Assembly: GCA_050246875.1 (NCBI GenBank)
Contig: JBFWVF010000005.1
Span: 333,011 to 397,010 of the forward strand
Origin: SHWB01 sp050246875
GTDB taxonomy: Bacteria; Pseudomonadota; Alphaproteobacteria; UBA6615
Direction of reading: 5' to 3'
Length of the DNA: 64,000 nucleotides
A program made the translations under genes and the position numbers. Below are positions 43,750 to 50,569 of the stretch, piece after piece. Position 1 is the stretch's first letter, and every line of letters begins with the position of its first letter. The notes below the pieces were generated by a model. The model was not told the origin of the DNA. It saw only the letters and a program-made list of their open reading frames with translations, and made no database searches.

Positions 43750-45129
43750 CTACTTCGCGATATCGGTCCCGATCCACTTGTCCTTAACGCGTTCGTAGTT
43801 CTCGGTCATGTCGTACACCGGCACCGGCAGGCCCAGATCCCGGGCCGTCAGGCGGCCGATCGCCTGGATGACGGCGTAGGCGGCGGCGAGGCTGTCGCGC
43901 TGCGCGCCGACGAGCTGGATGCGGGCGTCGACGAGTTCGCGCTCGGCGTCCAGCACGTCGAGGATCGAACGCGAACCGACGCGCTGCTCCTGCTCGACGC
44001 CTTCGAGCGCGACCGTCTGCGCCTGAACCTGCGCCTCGAAGGAGACGATCCGCGCCCGGTTGCTGGCGTAGCTCTCCCACGCGTTGGTGGCGATCCGATC
44101 GATCTCCCGCTTGGCTTCGGCCAGCGTGGCCAGCGCCTCGCTGGCGCCATGCTTGGCCTCGCGGACCCGCGAGTAGACGTCGCCACCCTCGTAGAGCGGC
44201 ACCGTCAGTTCCGCCAGCAGCGATCGCTGGCGGCGGCCGGTATCCGCGCCCACGAGGTCGCGGTCGTAGTCGAAGGCGGCCGTCGCGCTGAGCGTCGGCA
44301 GCAGTTCGCCGAAGACCAGGTCGATGTTGTCGCGGGCCGAGCGTTCGTCGAATTCCACCGCGACGACGTTGGGATTGTTCGTGCGCGCGTCGCGCAGGGT
44401 CGTCTGCAGGTCGGCGGGTAACTGGGACGGGATACCCGGCTGCACGAGCGTTCCCGGAGGGCTGCCGATGAACTTGGCGTAGTTGGCCCGGGCGATACTC
44501 ACATCGCCTTCGGCCGCCTGCCGCTGTGCCGTTGCCTGGGCGTAGCGGCTCTCGGCCTGCGAAACGTCCGTGCGCGTCAATTCGCCGACCCGGAAACGGT
44601 CCCGCGTGGCTTCGAGCTGACGGGCGAGGCCATCCTCGTTTTCGCGGCGAAGCTGCAGGATCTGCTCGGTCCGCAGGACATCGAGATAGGCCTCGACGGC
44701 ATCGAGCAGGACTTCCTGTTCCTTGACGACAAGGCGTGCCCGCGCGGCAGCCACGCGGTTCTTCGCCCGGCGGGTTTCGGCCTCGGTTCGGAAGCCGCGG
44801 AACAGCGGCTGCTCGATCTCGACGCCGAAGGTGCGCGGCAGGTTGTGGACGTCGGTATCCGCGGCGCCGTTGGGAAAGGTCTCGATGCGACGGCTGCCGT
44901 AGCTCGACGACATCGTCACGTTCGGTCGCCAGCTCGACAGGGCCTGTGGCACCTCTTCATCCGTACCGCGCAGGCCGGCGCGCGCGGATTCGAGATCCGG
45001 GTTGCCGAGATAGGCCGCCGCGAGGGCCTCGCTCAGCGTCTGCGCGACGGCTGGCGTCGGGGCCAGCGCCAGCGCGGCCGCGACGACCGCCCAGGTCGGG
45101 CGCAATGTCTTCCTGTAAGTCACGGGCAT
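43750..45129 (-). CDS. tolC: TolC family outer-membrane efflux protein
   Basis: A 459-residue outer-membrane channel for type I secretion or RND efflux. A signal peptide (about 1-29, ending AVAQ) and two repeated OEP halves with coiled-coil segments are visible: TLSEALAAAYLGNPDLESARAGLR, then YLDVLRTEQILQLRRENEDGLARQLEATRDRFRVGELTRTDVSQAE, and near the end SYASNRARIVSFEAQVQAQ. The ATG at 45129 has GGAGGGG before it. It follows a PIMT-like gene by 72 bases on the same strand, a common alphaproteobacterial pairing. Confidence 0.93.
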   Translation of the reverse strand: MPVTYRKTLRPTWAVVAAALALAPTPAVAQTLSEALAAAYLGNPDLESARAGLRGTDEEVPQALSSWRPNVTMSSSYGSRRIETFPNGAADTDVHNLPRTFGVEIEQPLFRGFRTEAETRRAKNRVAAARARLVVKEQEVLLDAVEAYLDVLRTEQILQLRRENEDGLARQLEATRDRFRVGELTRTDVSQAESRYAQATAQRQAAEGDVSIARANYAKFIGSPPGTLVQPGIPSQLPADLQTTLRDARTNNPNVVAVEFDERSARDNIDLVFGELLPTLSATAAFDYDRDLVGADTGRRQRSLLAELTVPLYEGGDVYSRVREAKHGASEALATLAEAKREIDRIATNAWESYASNRARIVSFEAQVQAQTVALEGVEQEQRVGSRSILDVLDAERELVDARIQLVGAQRDSLAAAYAVIQAIGRLTARDLGLPVPVYDMTENYERVKDKWIGTDIAK

Positions 45130-45201
45130 CGTGCCCCTCCTGCACCGGCCGAACGCCATCCTTCCACGATCGGCCGTCAACAACGGGCGCGTTGCCGCGC
45201 C

Positions 45202-45861
45202 TCAGAAAACGAACGCCGGCTCTGGTGCAAACCCCGGCAGCAGCGGCGTGCCGGCATCGAACAACTCGCGCCGTGAAACGGTATCGCCGGTCCGCACATA
45301 AAGGCAGGCCCGGCCCATGACCCCGTCGCCGCGCGCGACGACCGCTCCGAGCCGGCCACCGGGCGAAAGCTGGGCGGTCAGCGTCGCCGGCACCTCGGCG
45401 ACGGCACCGGCGATGAGGATGACTTCATAGGGGCCGTGGTCCGGACAGCCGCCGGCGAGCGACCGCGTCTCCAGCACGACATTGTCGATGGCCAGTTCGC
45501 CCAGCAGTCGGGTGGCGTCCGCGGCAAGGACGGGGTCGACCTCGACCGCCACCACCGCGGCGGTCATGCGGCCCAGCACCGCGGCTTCGTACCCCGCACC
45601 GGCTCCGATCACCTGCGTGGTATCGCCGGCTGCCGGCGCCAGCGCCTCGACGAGCCGGGCCAGCACGGCCGGTTCCATCAGATAGCGGCCATTGCCGAGG
45701 TCGAGATCCTCGTCGAGATACGCGATGCCGGCCAGCCGGCGCGGCACGAAACGCTCGCGCGGCAATGTCTCCATAGCCGCGAGCAGCGCGGGATCGCTGA
45801 CTCGGTTGGGGCGCAACTGGCAGTCGACCATGTTGCGGCGGGCTGCTGCGAAATCCGTCAT
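45202..45861 (-). CDS. Protein-L-isoaspartate O-methyltransferase family protein (divergent paralogue)
   Basis: A 219-residue PIMT-like protein. It begins DFAAARRNMVDCQLRPNRVSD, a signature of the TolC-associated subgroup, and has LPRERFVP, DLGNGRYLMEPAVLARLVEAL and a divergent SAM motif VIGAGAGYEAAVL. The second PIMT in the window, it differs from pcm at the substrate loop. It may methylate something other than isoaspartate. The ATG at 45861 is divergent from the small-membrane-protein array. Confidence 0.8.
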   Translation of the reverse strand: MTDFAAARRNMVDCQLRPNRVSDPALLAAMETLPRERFVPRRLAGIAYLDEDLDLGNGRYLMEPAVLARLVEALAPAAGDTTQVIGAGAGYEAAVLGRMTAAVVAVEVDPVLAADATRLLGELAIDNVVLETRSLAGGCPDHGPYEVILIAGAVAEVPATLTAQLSPGGRLGAVVARGDGVMGRACLYVRTGDTVSRRELFDAGTPLLPGFAPEPAFVF

Positions 45862-45995
45862 GGCGCCTTTGGCAACTCTGTCCCGATACAGGGCGCGGCG
45901 GGCGGCTGGAGCCGTCCGCGAACGCCCGTTCTTATAGACATCGCGGGAGCCGGACACAATCGCGCCAGCCTCTGCCCTTCCCCCCTGCACCGCCG

Positions 45996-46018
45996 GTGCG
46001 AGTGTGCTATATGAGGCC
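45996..46018 (+). promoter_or_regulatory. Conserved upstream block of array unit 1 (promoter-like)
   Basis: GTGCGA, then TGTGCTATAT and GAGGCC lie 22-44 bases before A1. The TGTGCTATAT part resembles an extended -10. A near copy is upstream of A3 at 48823. No clear -35 is seen. Confidence 0.45.
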
Positions 46019-46039
46019 TGTCATTCACTGGAGCCCCGC

Positions 46040-46513
46040 GTGACCGCGACGGACACGCCACAGTCGCCTCGCCAGACCGCCCCCGCGCAGCCCGTTCGCG
46101 GACTGCTGCGGTACGGCGTCATGCTGCCGTTGCTCGCGGTGGTTTTCGTACTTGCCGGCGGCATGGCCGAAATCGGCCGGGGTGGTGGAGCGGGCTGGGT
46201 CCCCTATGGGGCCGGAGCGACGGGCGAGGGCTTCCTTGCCGATGCCGGCGCGCCGCTCAAGCAGCTCCGACCGCAAGGCGAATCGGTGGTGGCCGGTCCG
46301 TCCCGCCGGCTCTTCGCCCGCGACATCGTATCGGGCGGCGCCCTCGATACCGTTCCAGCGATACTTCCCGCCACCCCGGTACTGCCCGGCGTGGCTGTGC
46401 GGACAGGCCCTGGCCGGTCCGACGTCGCCTCCTGGCGGCGCCTGCACCCCGCGTCCTCGGCGTCGCCGCGCGGTCCTCCGGCCTTCGGACCTTCTGGACG
46501 GACCGCGGCCTGA
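46040..46513 (+). CDS. Array protein A1: single-TM protein with Pro/Arg-rich tail, unknown function
   Basis: A 157-residue protein I do not recognise. Residues 1-24 are polar and basic, about 25-46 form one TM helix (GVMLPLLAVVFVLAGGMAEI), and the remainder is a Gly/Pro/Arg-rich, probably exported tail ending near SPRGPPAFGPS. The GTG at 46040 has GGAG six bases before it; a GTG at 46004 is in frame but overlaps the promoter-like block. It heads the first unit of a three-fold array of small membrane proteins. Confidence 0.55.
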   Translation: MTATDTPQSPRQTAPAQPVRGLLRYGVMLPLLAVVFVLAGGMAEIGRGGGAGWVPYGAGATGEGFLADAGAPLKQLRPQGESVVAGPSRRLFARDIVSGGALDTVPAILPATPVLPGVAVRTGPGRSDVASWRRLHPASSASPRGPPAFGPSGRTAA

Positions 46514-46686
46514 ACCGGGCTGCGGCCGGTTGGTACCGGGCCCCCGAGGTCTCCTGACCGGACGGCAGCATCGTCGCCTTGGCGGCGGATCGCGCGCGTC
46601 TCATCCGGACCCGGCTTCATCCCGCTGAACGGCGCCACAGGCGCCCGCGGTCGACCCAGGTCGACCCGAGTCCGAGGATTTTCGAC

Positions 46687-47052
46687 ATGAGTGGTCTCAT
46701 CAGCCTGGCGATTCTGGTCGCCGCCATCGTTCTGTCCCGCTACGGCACGCGCCGTTACGGCGGTGTCGCGCCGCAAGGGTTCATGGCCCGGCGCGGCATC
46801 GCGGAGACGGTCGCCGTCATCCTCGTCGCCTTCATCACTTTCCCGCTCGGCGGTCTGCTCGAGTCCGTCCTCAGCGGCGAAATCGGCGAGTTCGGCCTCC
46901 TGTGGTACGGCATCGCTGCGGTAATCGTCGCCTTCGGCCTCGTCGGCTGGCATCTCGTCGGGCGCATTCCCCAGCGTGGCAACGCGTATCTCGACCTCGG
47001 AGAGGTCGCGAACGACGCCGTTCCAGGGCACCTCGACAGAAAGGTTGCCTGA
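46687..47052 (+). CDS. Array protein B1: small multi-TM protein, unknown function
   Basis: A 121-residue membrane protein with a short N-terminal helix (LISLAILVAAIVLSRYGTRR), a central conserved block GFMARRGIAETVAVILVAFITFPLGGLLESVLSG and a third helix (WYGIAAVIVAFGLVGWHL). It is paralogous to B2 and B3: ARRGxAET and SxFPxxG are shared with both. GAGG lies nine bases before the ATG. A C-type partner is absent after it. No family recognised. Confidence 0.75.
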   Translation: MSGLISLAILVAAIVLSRYGTRRYGGVAPQGFMARRGIAETVAVILVAFITFPLGGLLESVLSGEIGEFGLLWYGIAAVIVAFGLVGWHLVGRIPQRGNAYLDLGEVANDAVPGHLDRKVA

Positions 47053-47412
47053 CGCACCGAAGCCGCCGTGACAAGGCGGCGCAGCCCTGTGCAGCGACGC
47101 GCGCAGCCCGCACGCACGCACGTCGCACCGGGGCGGCACGACAGGTGCAAGGGTCCGGCCGCGGTCTCCGACAAAGGCCCGGTTCCGCTCGCACGAGGCA
47201 GGCGCGGCGGTGCCGGAACGGCGATCACGTCCCGCTCCGGTGACGGGGCAGGCATCGACCGGTCCTCCCGGCGGCGCGGGGCGATTTCCCCACGCCTTGC
47301 GCCGCCGGGGTCTTCTTCCTTCCGTTCCCGCAATCTATTGACCGCCCCGCAGCCGCGGATTAGGTCTCCCCTCCCCGCGCCGGCATGTCACCGGCGCGCG
47401 CTCGGCGCCGGC
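47053..47412. other. 360-base gap between B1 and tRNA-Cys
   Basis: No gene could be supported. It holds a hairpin GCCGCC / GGCGGC at 47062-47080 just past the B1 stop, without a T-run, and a promoter-like pair near its right end. I looked here for a degenerate C-type gene, since units 2 and 3 have one, and found nothing resembling C2 or C3. Confidence 0.6.
47338..47366 (+). promoter_or_regulatory. Possible promoter of tRNA-Cys
   Basis: TTGACC at 47338 and TAGGTC at 47361 with a 17-base spacer, 46 bases before the mature tRNA. The -35 is good and the -10 poor. Confidence 0.35.
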
Positions 47413-47486
47413 GGCCCGGTGGCAGAGTGGCCATGCAGCGGACTGCAAATCCGCGTACGTCGGTTCGATTCCGGCCCGGGCCTCCA
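47413..47486 (+). tRNA. tRNA-Cys (anticodon GCA)
   Basis: A 74-base tRNA. The acceptor stem GGCCCGG / CCGGGCC pairs fully, discriminator U precedes an encoded CCA, the anticodon loop is CUGCAAA with GCA at 47445-47447 and stem GCGGA / UCCGC, and the T loop is UUCGAUU. It lies inside the small-membrane-protein array, 39 bases before A2. Confidence 0.95.
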
Positions 47487-47498
47487 AACCGCATTCCA

Positions 47499-47516
47499 CC
47501 GGCCGCCAGCGGCCGG
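47499..47516 (+). promoter_or_regulatory. Hairpin touching the ribosome site of A2
   Basis: Perfect 7-bp stem CCGGCCG / CGGCCGG with loop CCAG. Its last two bases are the first of the GGGAGG ribosome site of A2, so folding could limit translation, or it may separate tRNA from mRNA. No T-run is present. Confidence 0.4.
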
Positions 47517-47525
47517 GAGGTCGCG

Positions 47526-47966
47526 GTGATTTCGCATCGGCCCGGGCTCCGCACGAAGGCGTGGGCACGCGGCCGTTGGCGCGTGCCGCTGGTCGCCCTC
47601 CTTCTATTCGGCATCGCCCTTGCGGTAACGCAGCCCGAAGCCACGACGGCGGCACATACCGATATCGCGTTCGGACATGCCGAACCGGGCGTCGACAGCC
47701 CCGCTCCTCCGTTACACAAGCAACTCAGGGCCGAAATCCCGGCTGCCGTGTCAGTCGTCCCGCGCCGCCCCCTTCCGTCGCTCGTTGCGACGACGGGTTC
47801 GGTCGCGGCGCTTGTCCCGGCGTTGCCGATGCATGCCGGCGTCGTGCCGCTCCTGGGCGGACCGCTGCGTCGCGACAGACAGGCGCGGGCCGGCGTGCGC
47901 CGGAACCGGTGGCAGCCCCGGGCACCTCCGGCGGGAAGCATGAAATCGGCGGCACGGGGCGTCTGA
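47526..47966 (+). CDS. Array protein A2: single-TM protein with Pro/Arg-rich tail, unknown function
   Basis: A 146-residue protein with a basic N-terminus (HRPGLRTKAWARGRWR), one TM helix at about 19-36 (VPLVALLLFGIALAV) and a Pro/Arg-rich tail with WQPRAPPAGS near the end, matching the PRxPP motif of A1 and A3. The GTG at 47526 has a full GGGAGG site five bases before. The frame continues back through tRNA-Cys, which is a coincidence. First gene of unit 2. Confidence 0.6.
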   Translation: MISHRPGLRTKAWARGRWRVPLVALLLFGIALAVTQPEATTAAHTDIAFGHAEPGVDSPAPPLHKQLRAEIPAAVSVVPRRPLPSLVATTGSVAALVPALPMHAGVVPLLGGPLRRDRQARAGVRRNRWQPRAPPAGSMKSAARGV

Positions 47967-48064
47967 CAGCCCGTTCCGCCGTTCATCTGTCCCGAAAAAA
48001 TCGTCCGCCGGCGTGGCCTTCCCGCGCGGAACCCGTCCGGCCGGTTCACCGGAGTATCCGTCCC

Positions 48065-48430
48065 ATGATCGGTATCATCAGCCTCGCGGTGCTCGTCGCC
48101 GCATTCGTCGTGGCCCGTGTCGTCGCGCGGAAACTTGGAGGAGGAGCGGCGACCGGCTTCGTTGCCCGCCGCGGCGTCGCCGAAACCATCTCCCTGGTCA
48201 TTGTTGCCGCGATTTCGTTTCCCATCGCCGGAGTGCTCGATTTCCTGCTTAGCGACGGGATCGGAAGTCTCGACGCGATCGGGTGGGGCGCTGTCGTTGC
48301 AATCCTGGCCGCCGGAGTCTGGGGCTGGCGGCTGGCCGGCCGCATTCGCAAGCGGACTGGCGTGGTCAGGCAGCCGGTCAAGGCGGCGGCCAACGACCTG
48401 ACGGCGTCCGAGCGCCGGGAGGTCGCGTGA
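48065..48430 (+). CDS. Array protein B2: small multi-TM protein, unknown function
   Basis: A 121-residue paralogue of B1, of exactly the same length. It begins MIGIISLAVLVAAFVVARVVARK, then GFVARRGVAETISLVIVAAISFPIAGVLDFLLSDG, and a third helix (WGAVVAILAAGVWGWRLAGR) before a basic/polar tail. The stop overlaps the start of C2 as GTGA, so they are coupled. Confidence 0.78.
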   Translation: MIGIISLAVLVAAFVVARVVARKLGGGAATGFVARRGVAETISLVIVAAISFPIAGVLDFLLSDGIGSLDAIGWGAVVAILAAGVWGWRLAGRIRKRTGVVRQPVKAAANDLTASERREVA

Positions 48431-48720
48431 CCGCCATGCCGTTGCCCGTCAGCCGTCGCATCGCAATCGGCGGCGTGCGCGTCGTCGTGACGGCGCTCGC
48501 GGTGGGCACACTGTTCGGCACGGTCACGGCGGCCCTCGCGCTGGCGGCCGCCTGGGCCATCGCCGGCCTGCTCGACCTGCCGGCGTGGTTCACCGCGCCA
48601 CTGGAGACCTTTGCCAGCCTCGTCGGGCTGGCGGTCGGGATGCTGGTGGCGGTGCAGGCGCGGCACGCGGAACTGCGGCTTGCTGAGGATGCCGGAATGG
48701 TCCGACCCGGCGCCGACTGA
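48427..48720 (+). CDS. Array protein C2: small two-TM protein, unknown function
   Basis: A 97-residue protein with two TM helices (about 17-47 and 60-75). The central block WAIAGLLDLPAWFTAPLETFA is shared with C3. The GTG at 48427 carries the same GCCGGGAGGTCGC leader as A2, which also supports the start. No family recognised. Confidence 0.72.
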   Translation: MTAMPLPVSRRIAIGGVRVVVTALAVGTLFGTVTAALALAAAWAIAGLLDLPAWFTAPLETFASLVGLAVGMLVAVQARHAELRLAEDAGMVRPGAD

Positions 48721-48732
48721 GGCCGCAACACT

Positions 48733-48781
48733 GCCGGCGGCGCGGACATCCGAGGAATGTTCCGCGCCGCCGGCGCTTTTT
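48733..48781 (+). terminator. Rho-independent terminator of array unit 2
   Basis: A 14-bp perfect stem GCCGGCGGCGCGGA / TCCGCGCCGCCGGC with a 15-base loop, followed by GC and a run of five T. It lies 12 bases past the C2 stop and upstream of the A3 promoter-like block, so unit 3 must be transcribed separately. Confidence 0.9.
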
Positions 48782-48822
48782 CTCCGCGGTGGCCGGCTGG
48801 GGCGAGCCGCCGCCTGTGCCGC

Positions 48823-48845
48823 GTGCGAATTTGTGCTATGAGGCC
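48823..48845 (+). promoter_or_regulatory. Conserved upstream block of array unit 3 (promoter-like)
   Basis: GTGCGA, TTTGTGCTAT and GAGGCC in the same order and over the same 23 bases as the block upstream of A1. It falls between the unit 2 terminator and A3, where a promoter is needed. Confidence 0.45.
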
Positions 48846-48884
48846 CGTACCGGTCGTGGGCCGGTCGTTGAGGAATCCGCGCCC

Positions 48885-49301
48885 TTGCGCTGCACACCTG
48901 ACAGGAACTGCTTCAGCCTTCGGCTTCTGTTCCCGCGGGTCGCGGTATTCTTTGTCCTTGCCCTGCTGGTGCTGTCCGGGGCCGGAACGGGGCCGGGCCT
49001 CGATGGGCCGGTCGCGGAGGCTCCACGCCTCGACGGCCAGTCGCTGAGCGCCTTCCCGCGCCCTGATCACCACACCCTGCGGTCGGAAGCCCAGCCGGTC
49101 GCGGTGTCGATTTCGCGCCGCTCGCTGGTCCGTGCTCCCGCCGCGCAGGTCGACGTACCCCCGCTTCTCGCGGCGGCTGATGCATCGCCGCCGACGATGG
49201 CCATCGACGCGCGTGTCGCACCGCTCCGCGACGGCGACACGGCCGGCCGTCCCGTTGCCTTCCGGCACGATCCGCGGGCCCCTCCCTCCCGGATCACCTG
49301 A
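48885..49301 (+). CDS. Array protein A3: single-TM protein with Pro/Arg-rich tail, unknown function
   Basis: A 138-residue protein: short N-terminus, TM helix at about 15-33 (VAVFFVLALLVLSGAG), and an exported Arg/Pro/Asp-rich tail ending DPRAPPSRIT. No ATG is suitable; the TTG at 48885 has GAGGA about ten bases upstream. The start is the least sure in the array. Identity with A1/A2 rests on layout, the PRxPP ending and position before a B gene. Confidence 0.5.
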   Translation: MRCTPDRNCFSLRLLFPRVAVFFVLALLVLSGAGTGPGLDGPVAEAPRLDGQSLSAFPRPDHHTLRSEAQPVAVSISRRSLVRAPAAQVDVPPLLAAADASPPTMAIDARVAPLRDGDTAGRPVAFRHDPRAPPSRIT

Positions 49302-49488
49302 AAGTGGGCCGCTGCCCGATGCGGTAGCGATCCCGGTGCGTTCACCGGAGGCGGGTCAATCACCGACCGAGAATGTCCGTTCGTCGCCCGAAGGGCCGGC
49401 GGCATTCCGCCATCCGTGCATCGCGCTGTTCATCGGGGGTCCGACGGACTCCCGCCGAAACGGACCATCTGTACAGGACACCAAAGAC

Positions 49489-49800
49489 ATGACCGGTATC
49501 ATCAGCTTCGCCGTGCTCGTCGCGGCAATCGTTCTCGGCCGCGTCGCGGCCCGCAAGATGGCGGGTGGCAAGGCGCGGGGCTTCATGGCGCGGCGCGGCG
49601 TTGCCGAGACGCTCGCCCTCGTCCTCGTTGCCGCAGTCTCATTCCCGCTGGCCGGCATCATCGACTTCCTGCTCAGCGGCGACATGAAGACGCTCGACAT
49701 CGTCGGCTGGGTGCTGCTGGCGGCGATCCTGGTCGTCGGCATCGTCGGCTGGATCATGGCCGGCCGTCTGCCCAAGGCGGGCGCGGCCAAGACCGCGTAG
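49489..49800 (+). CDS. Array protein B3: small multi-TM protein, unknown function
   Basis: A 103-residue paralogue of B1/B2 lacking their C-terminal extension. It reads MTGIISFAVLVAAIVLGRVAARK, then GFMARRGVAETLALVLVAAVSFPLAGIIDFLLSGD, then VGWVLLAAILVVGIVGWIMAGR. It is the closest match to B2. The C3 gene starts two bases after its stop. Confidence 0.8.
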   Translation: MTGIISFAVLVAAIVLGRVAARKMAGGKARGFMARRGVAETLALVLVAAVSFPLAGIIDFLLSGDMKTLDIVGWVLLAAILVVGIVGWIMAGRLPKAGAAKTA

Positions 49801-49802
49801 GG

Positions 49803-50093
49803 GTGGCCGTGGTAGCGGCCCCCCAGGCGCCTGCGGCGGCCCGCCATGTCCAGGGCGGCGTGCTGCGCGGCATCGCCACCGCGCTCGCGGCCGGCGTGCT
49901 GTTCGCTGCGACGACGGTGGCGCTGACGACCGCGGCGGCCTGGGCCATCGTCAGCCTGCTCGACCTGCCGCGCTGGCTGGCCGCCCCGCTGGAGACCTTT
50001 GCCGTGGTGAGTGCCATCGGCATCGGCGCGGCGACCGGCTGGCGGGCCTGGCAGCGCGAGCGGCAAGTCGTCGGTGACGGCACGGCTGAGTGA
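49803..50093 (+). CDS. Array protein C3: small two-TM protein, unknown function
   Basis: A 96-residue paralogue of C2, sharing the spaced pattern TALAxGxLF, TxALxxAAAWAI and LLDLPxWxxAPLETFA. Two TM helices at about 24-53 and 66-80, then a short charged tail. GTG start at 49803, directly after B3. It ends the array ahead of a convergent hairpin. Confidence 0.75.
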   Translation: MAVVAAPQAPAAARHVQGGVLRGIATALAAGVLFAATTVALTTAAAWAIVSLLDLPRWLAAPLETFAVVSAIGIGAATGWRAWQRERQVVGDGTAE

Positions 50094-50117
50094 GTCGCCG
50101 TTCCGAAAGGTGACCGT

Positions 50118-50155
50118 CCGGTGCGCCGTCGCGAATGTCGCGGCGGCGCATCCGG
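50118..50155. terminator. Bidirectional hairpin between C3 and the cupin gene
   Basis: Long interrupted stem CCGG-TGCGCCG-CGCG / CGCG-CGGCGCA-CCGG with loop AATGT, placed between two convergent stops. No strong T-run, so strength is unsure. Confidence 0.6.
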
Positions 50156-50159
50156 TCCT

Positions 50160-50552
50160 TCAGCGTGCGTAGTAGGCGGTATCGGCCGCCGTCGGCCGCC
50201 AGGCGGGATTGGTCGGCCAGTCCTTGATGCGAGCGGCCATGTCCGTGCCGTAGCGCACGCGGAACAGCAGCGAGCGCCGCGGGCCGTTGACGTATTCGTG
50301 CAGTTCGCCCGGCGGATGCACGATGAAGGCCCCAGGCCTGACATCGACGGTGCGGCCGGGCGCATGCATGACGCCGCCGCCCTCGAAGCAGAAATAGATT
50401 TCCGTGCAGTCGGGATGGCAGTGGTTGGGGCTGGTCTGTCCCGGCTCCCAGCAGGCGACCGTGAAATCGCCGCCGCTCTCGACGCCGAGAATCTTCTCGA
50501 TGTGATGCCTGGGATCGAACACCTGCTCGGTACGCAGATCGAAGACGTGCAT
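50160..50552 (-). CDS. Cupin domain-containing protein
   Basis: A 130-residue single-domain cupin. Metal ligands are seen in PNHCHPDCTEIYFCFEGGG (motif 1: His, His, Glu) and PPGELHEYVNG (motif 2 His). It may be a small dioxygenase or isomerase. Last gene of the six-gene catabolic operon, 18 bases after the cyclase-family gene. Confidence 0.8.
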   Translation of the reverse strand: MHVFDLRTEQVFDPRHHIEKILGVESGGDFTVACWEPGQTSPNHCHPDCTEIYFCFEGGGVMHAPGRTVDVRPGAFIVHPPGELHEYVNGPRRSLLFRVRYGTDMAARIKDWPTNPAWRPTAADTAYYAR

Positions 50553-50569
50553 GTGCGTTCCCTCCCCTG

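Noticed and set aside
47385..47525. Reading of A2 starting upstream through tRNA-Cys
   Set aside because: A coding frame that includes a complete tRNA is not credible; the GTG at 47526 with GGGAGG is the better start.
46040..50093. Array as a prophage or integrative-element remnant at tRNA-Cys
   Set aside because: No integrase, no direct repeat of the tRNA 3' end and no phage genes were seen; base composition matches the surroundings.
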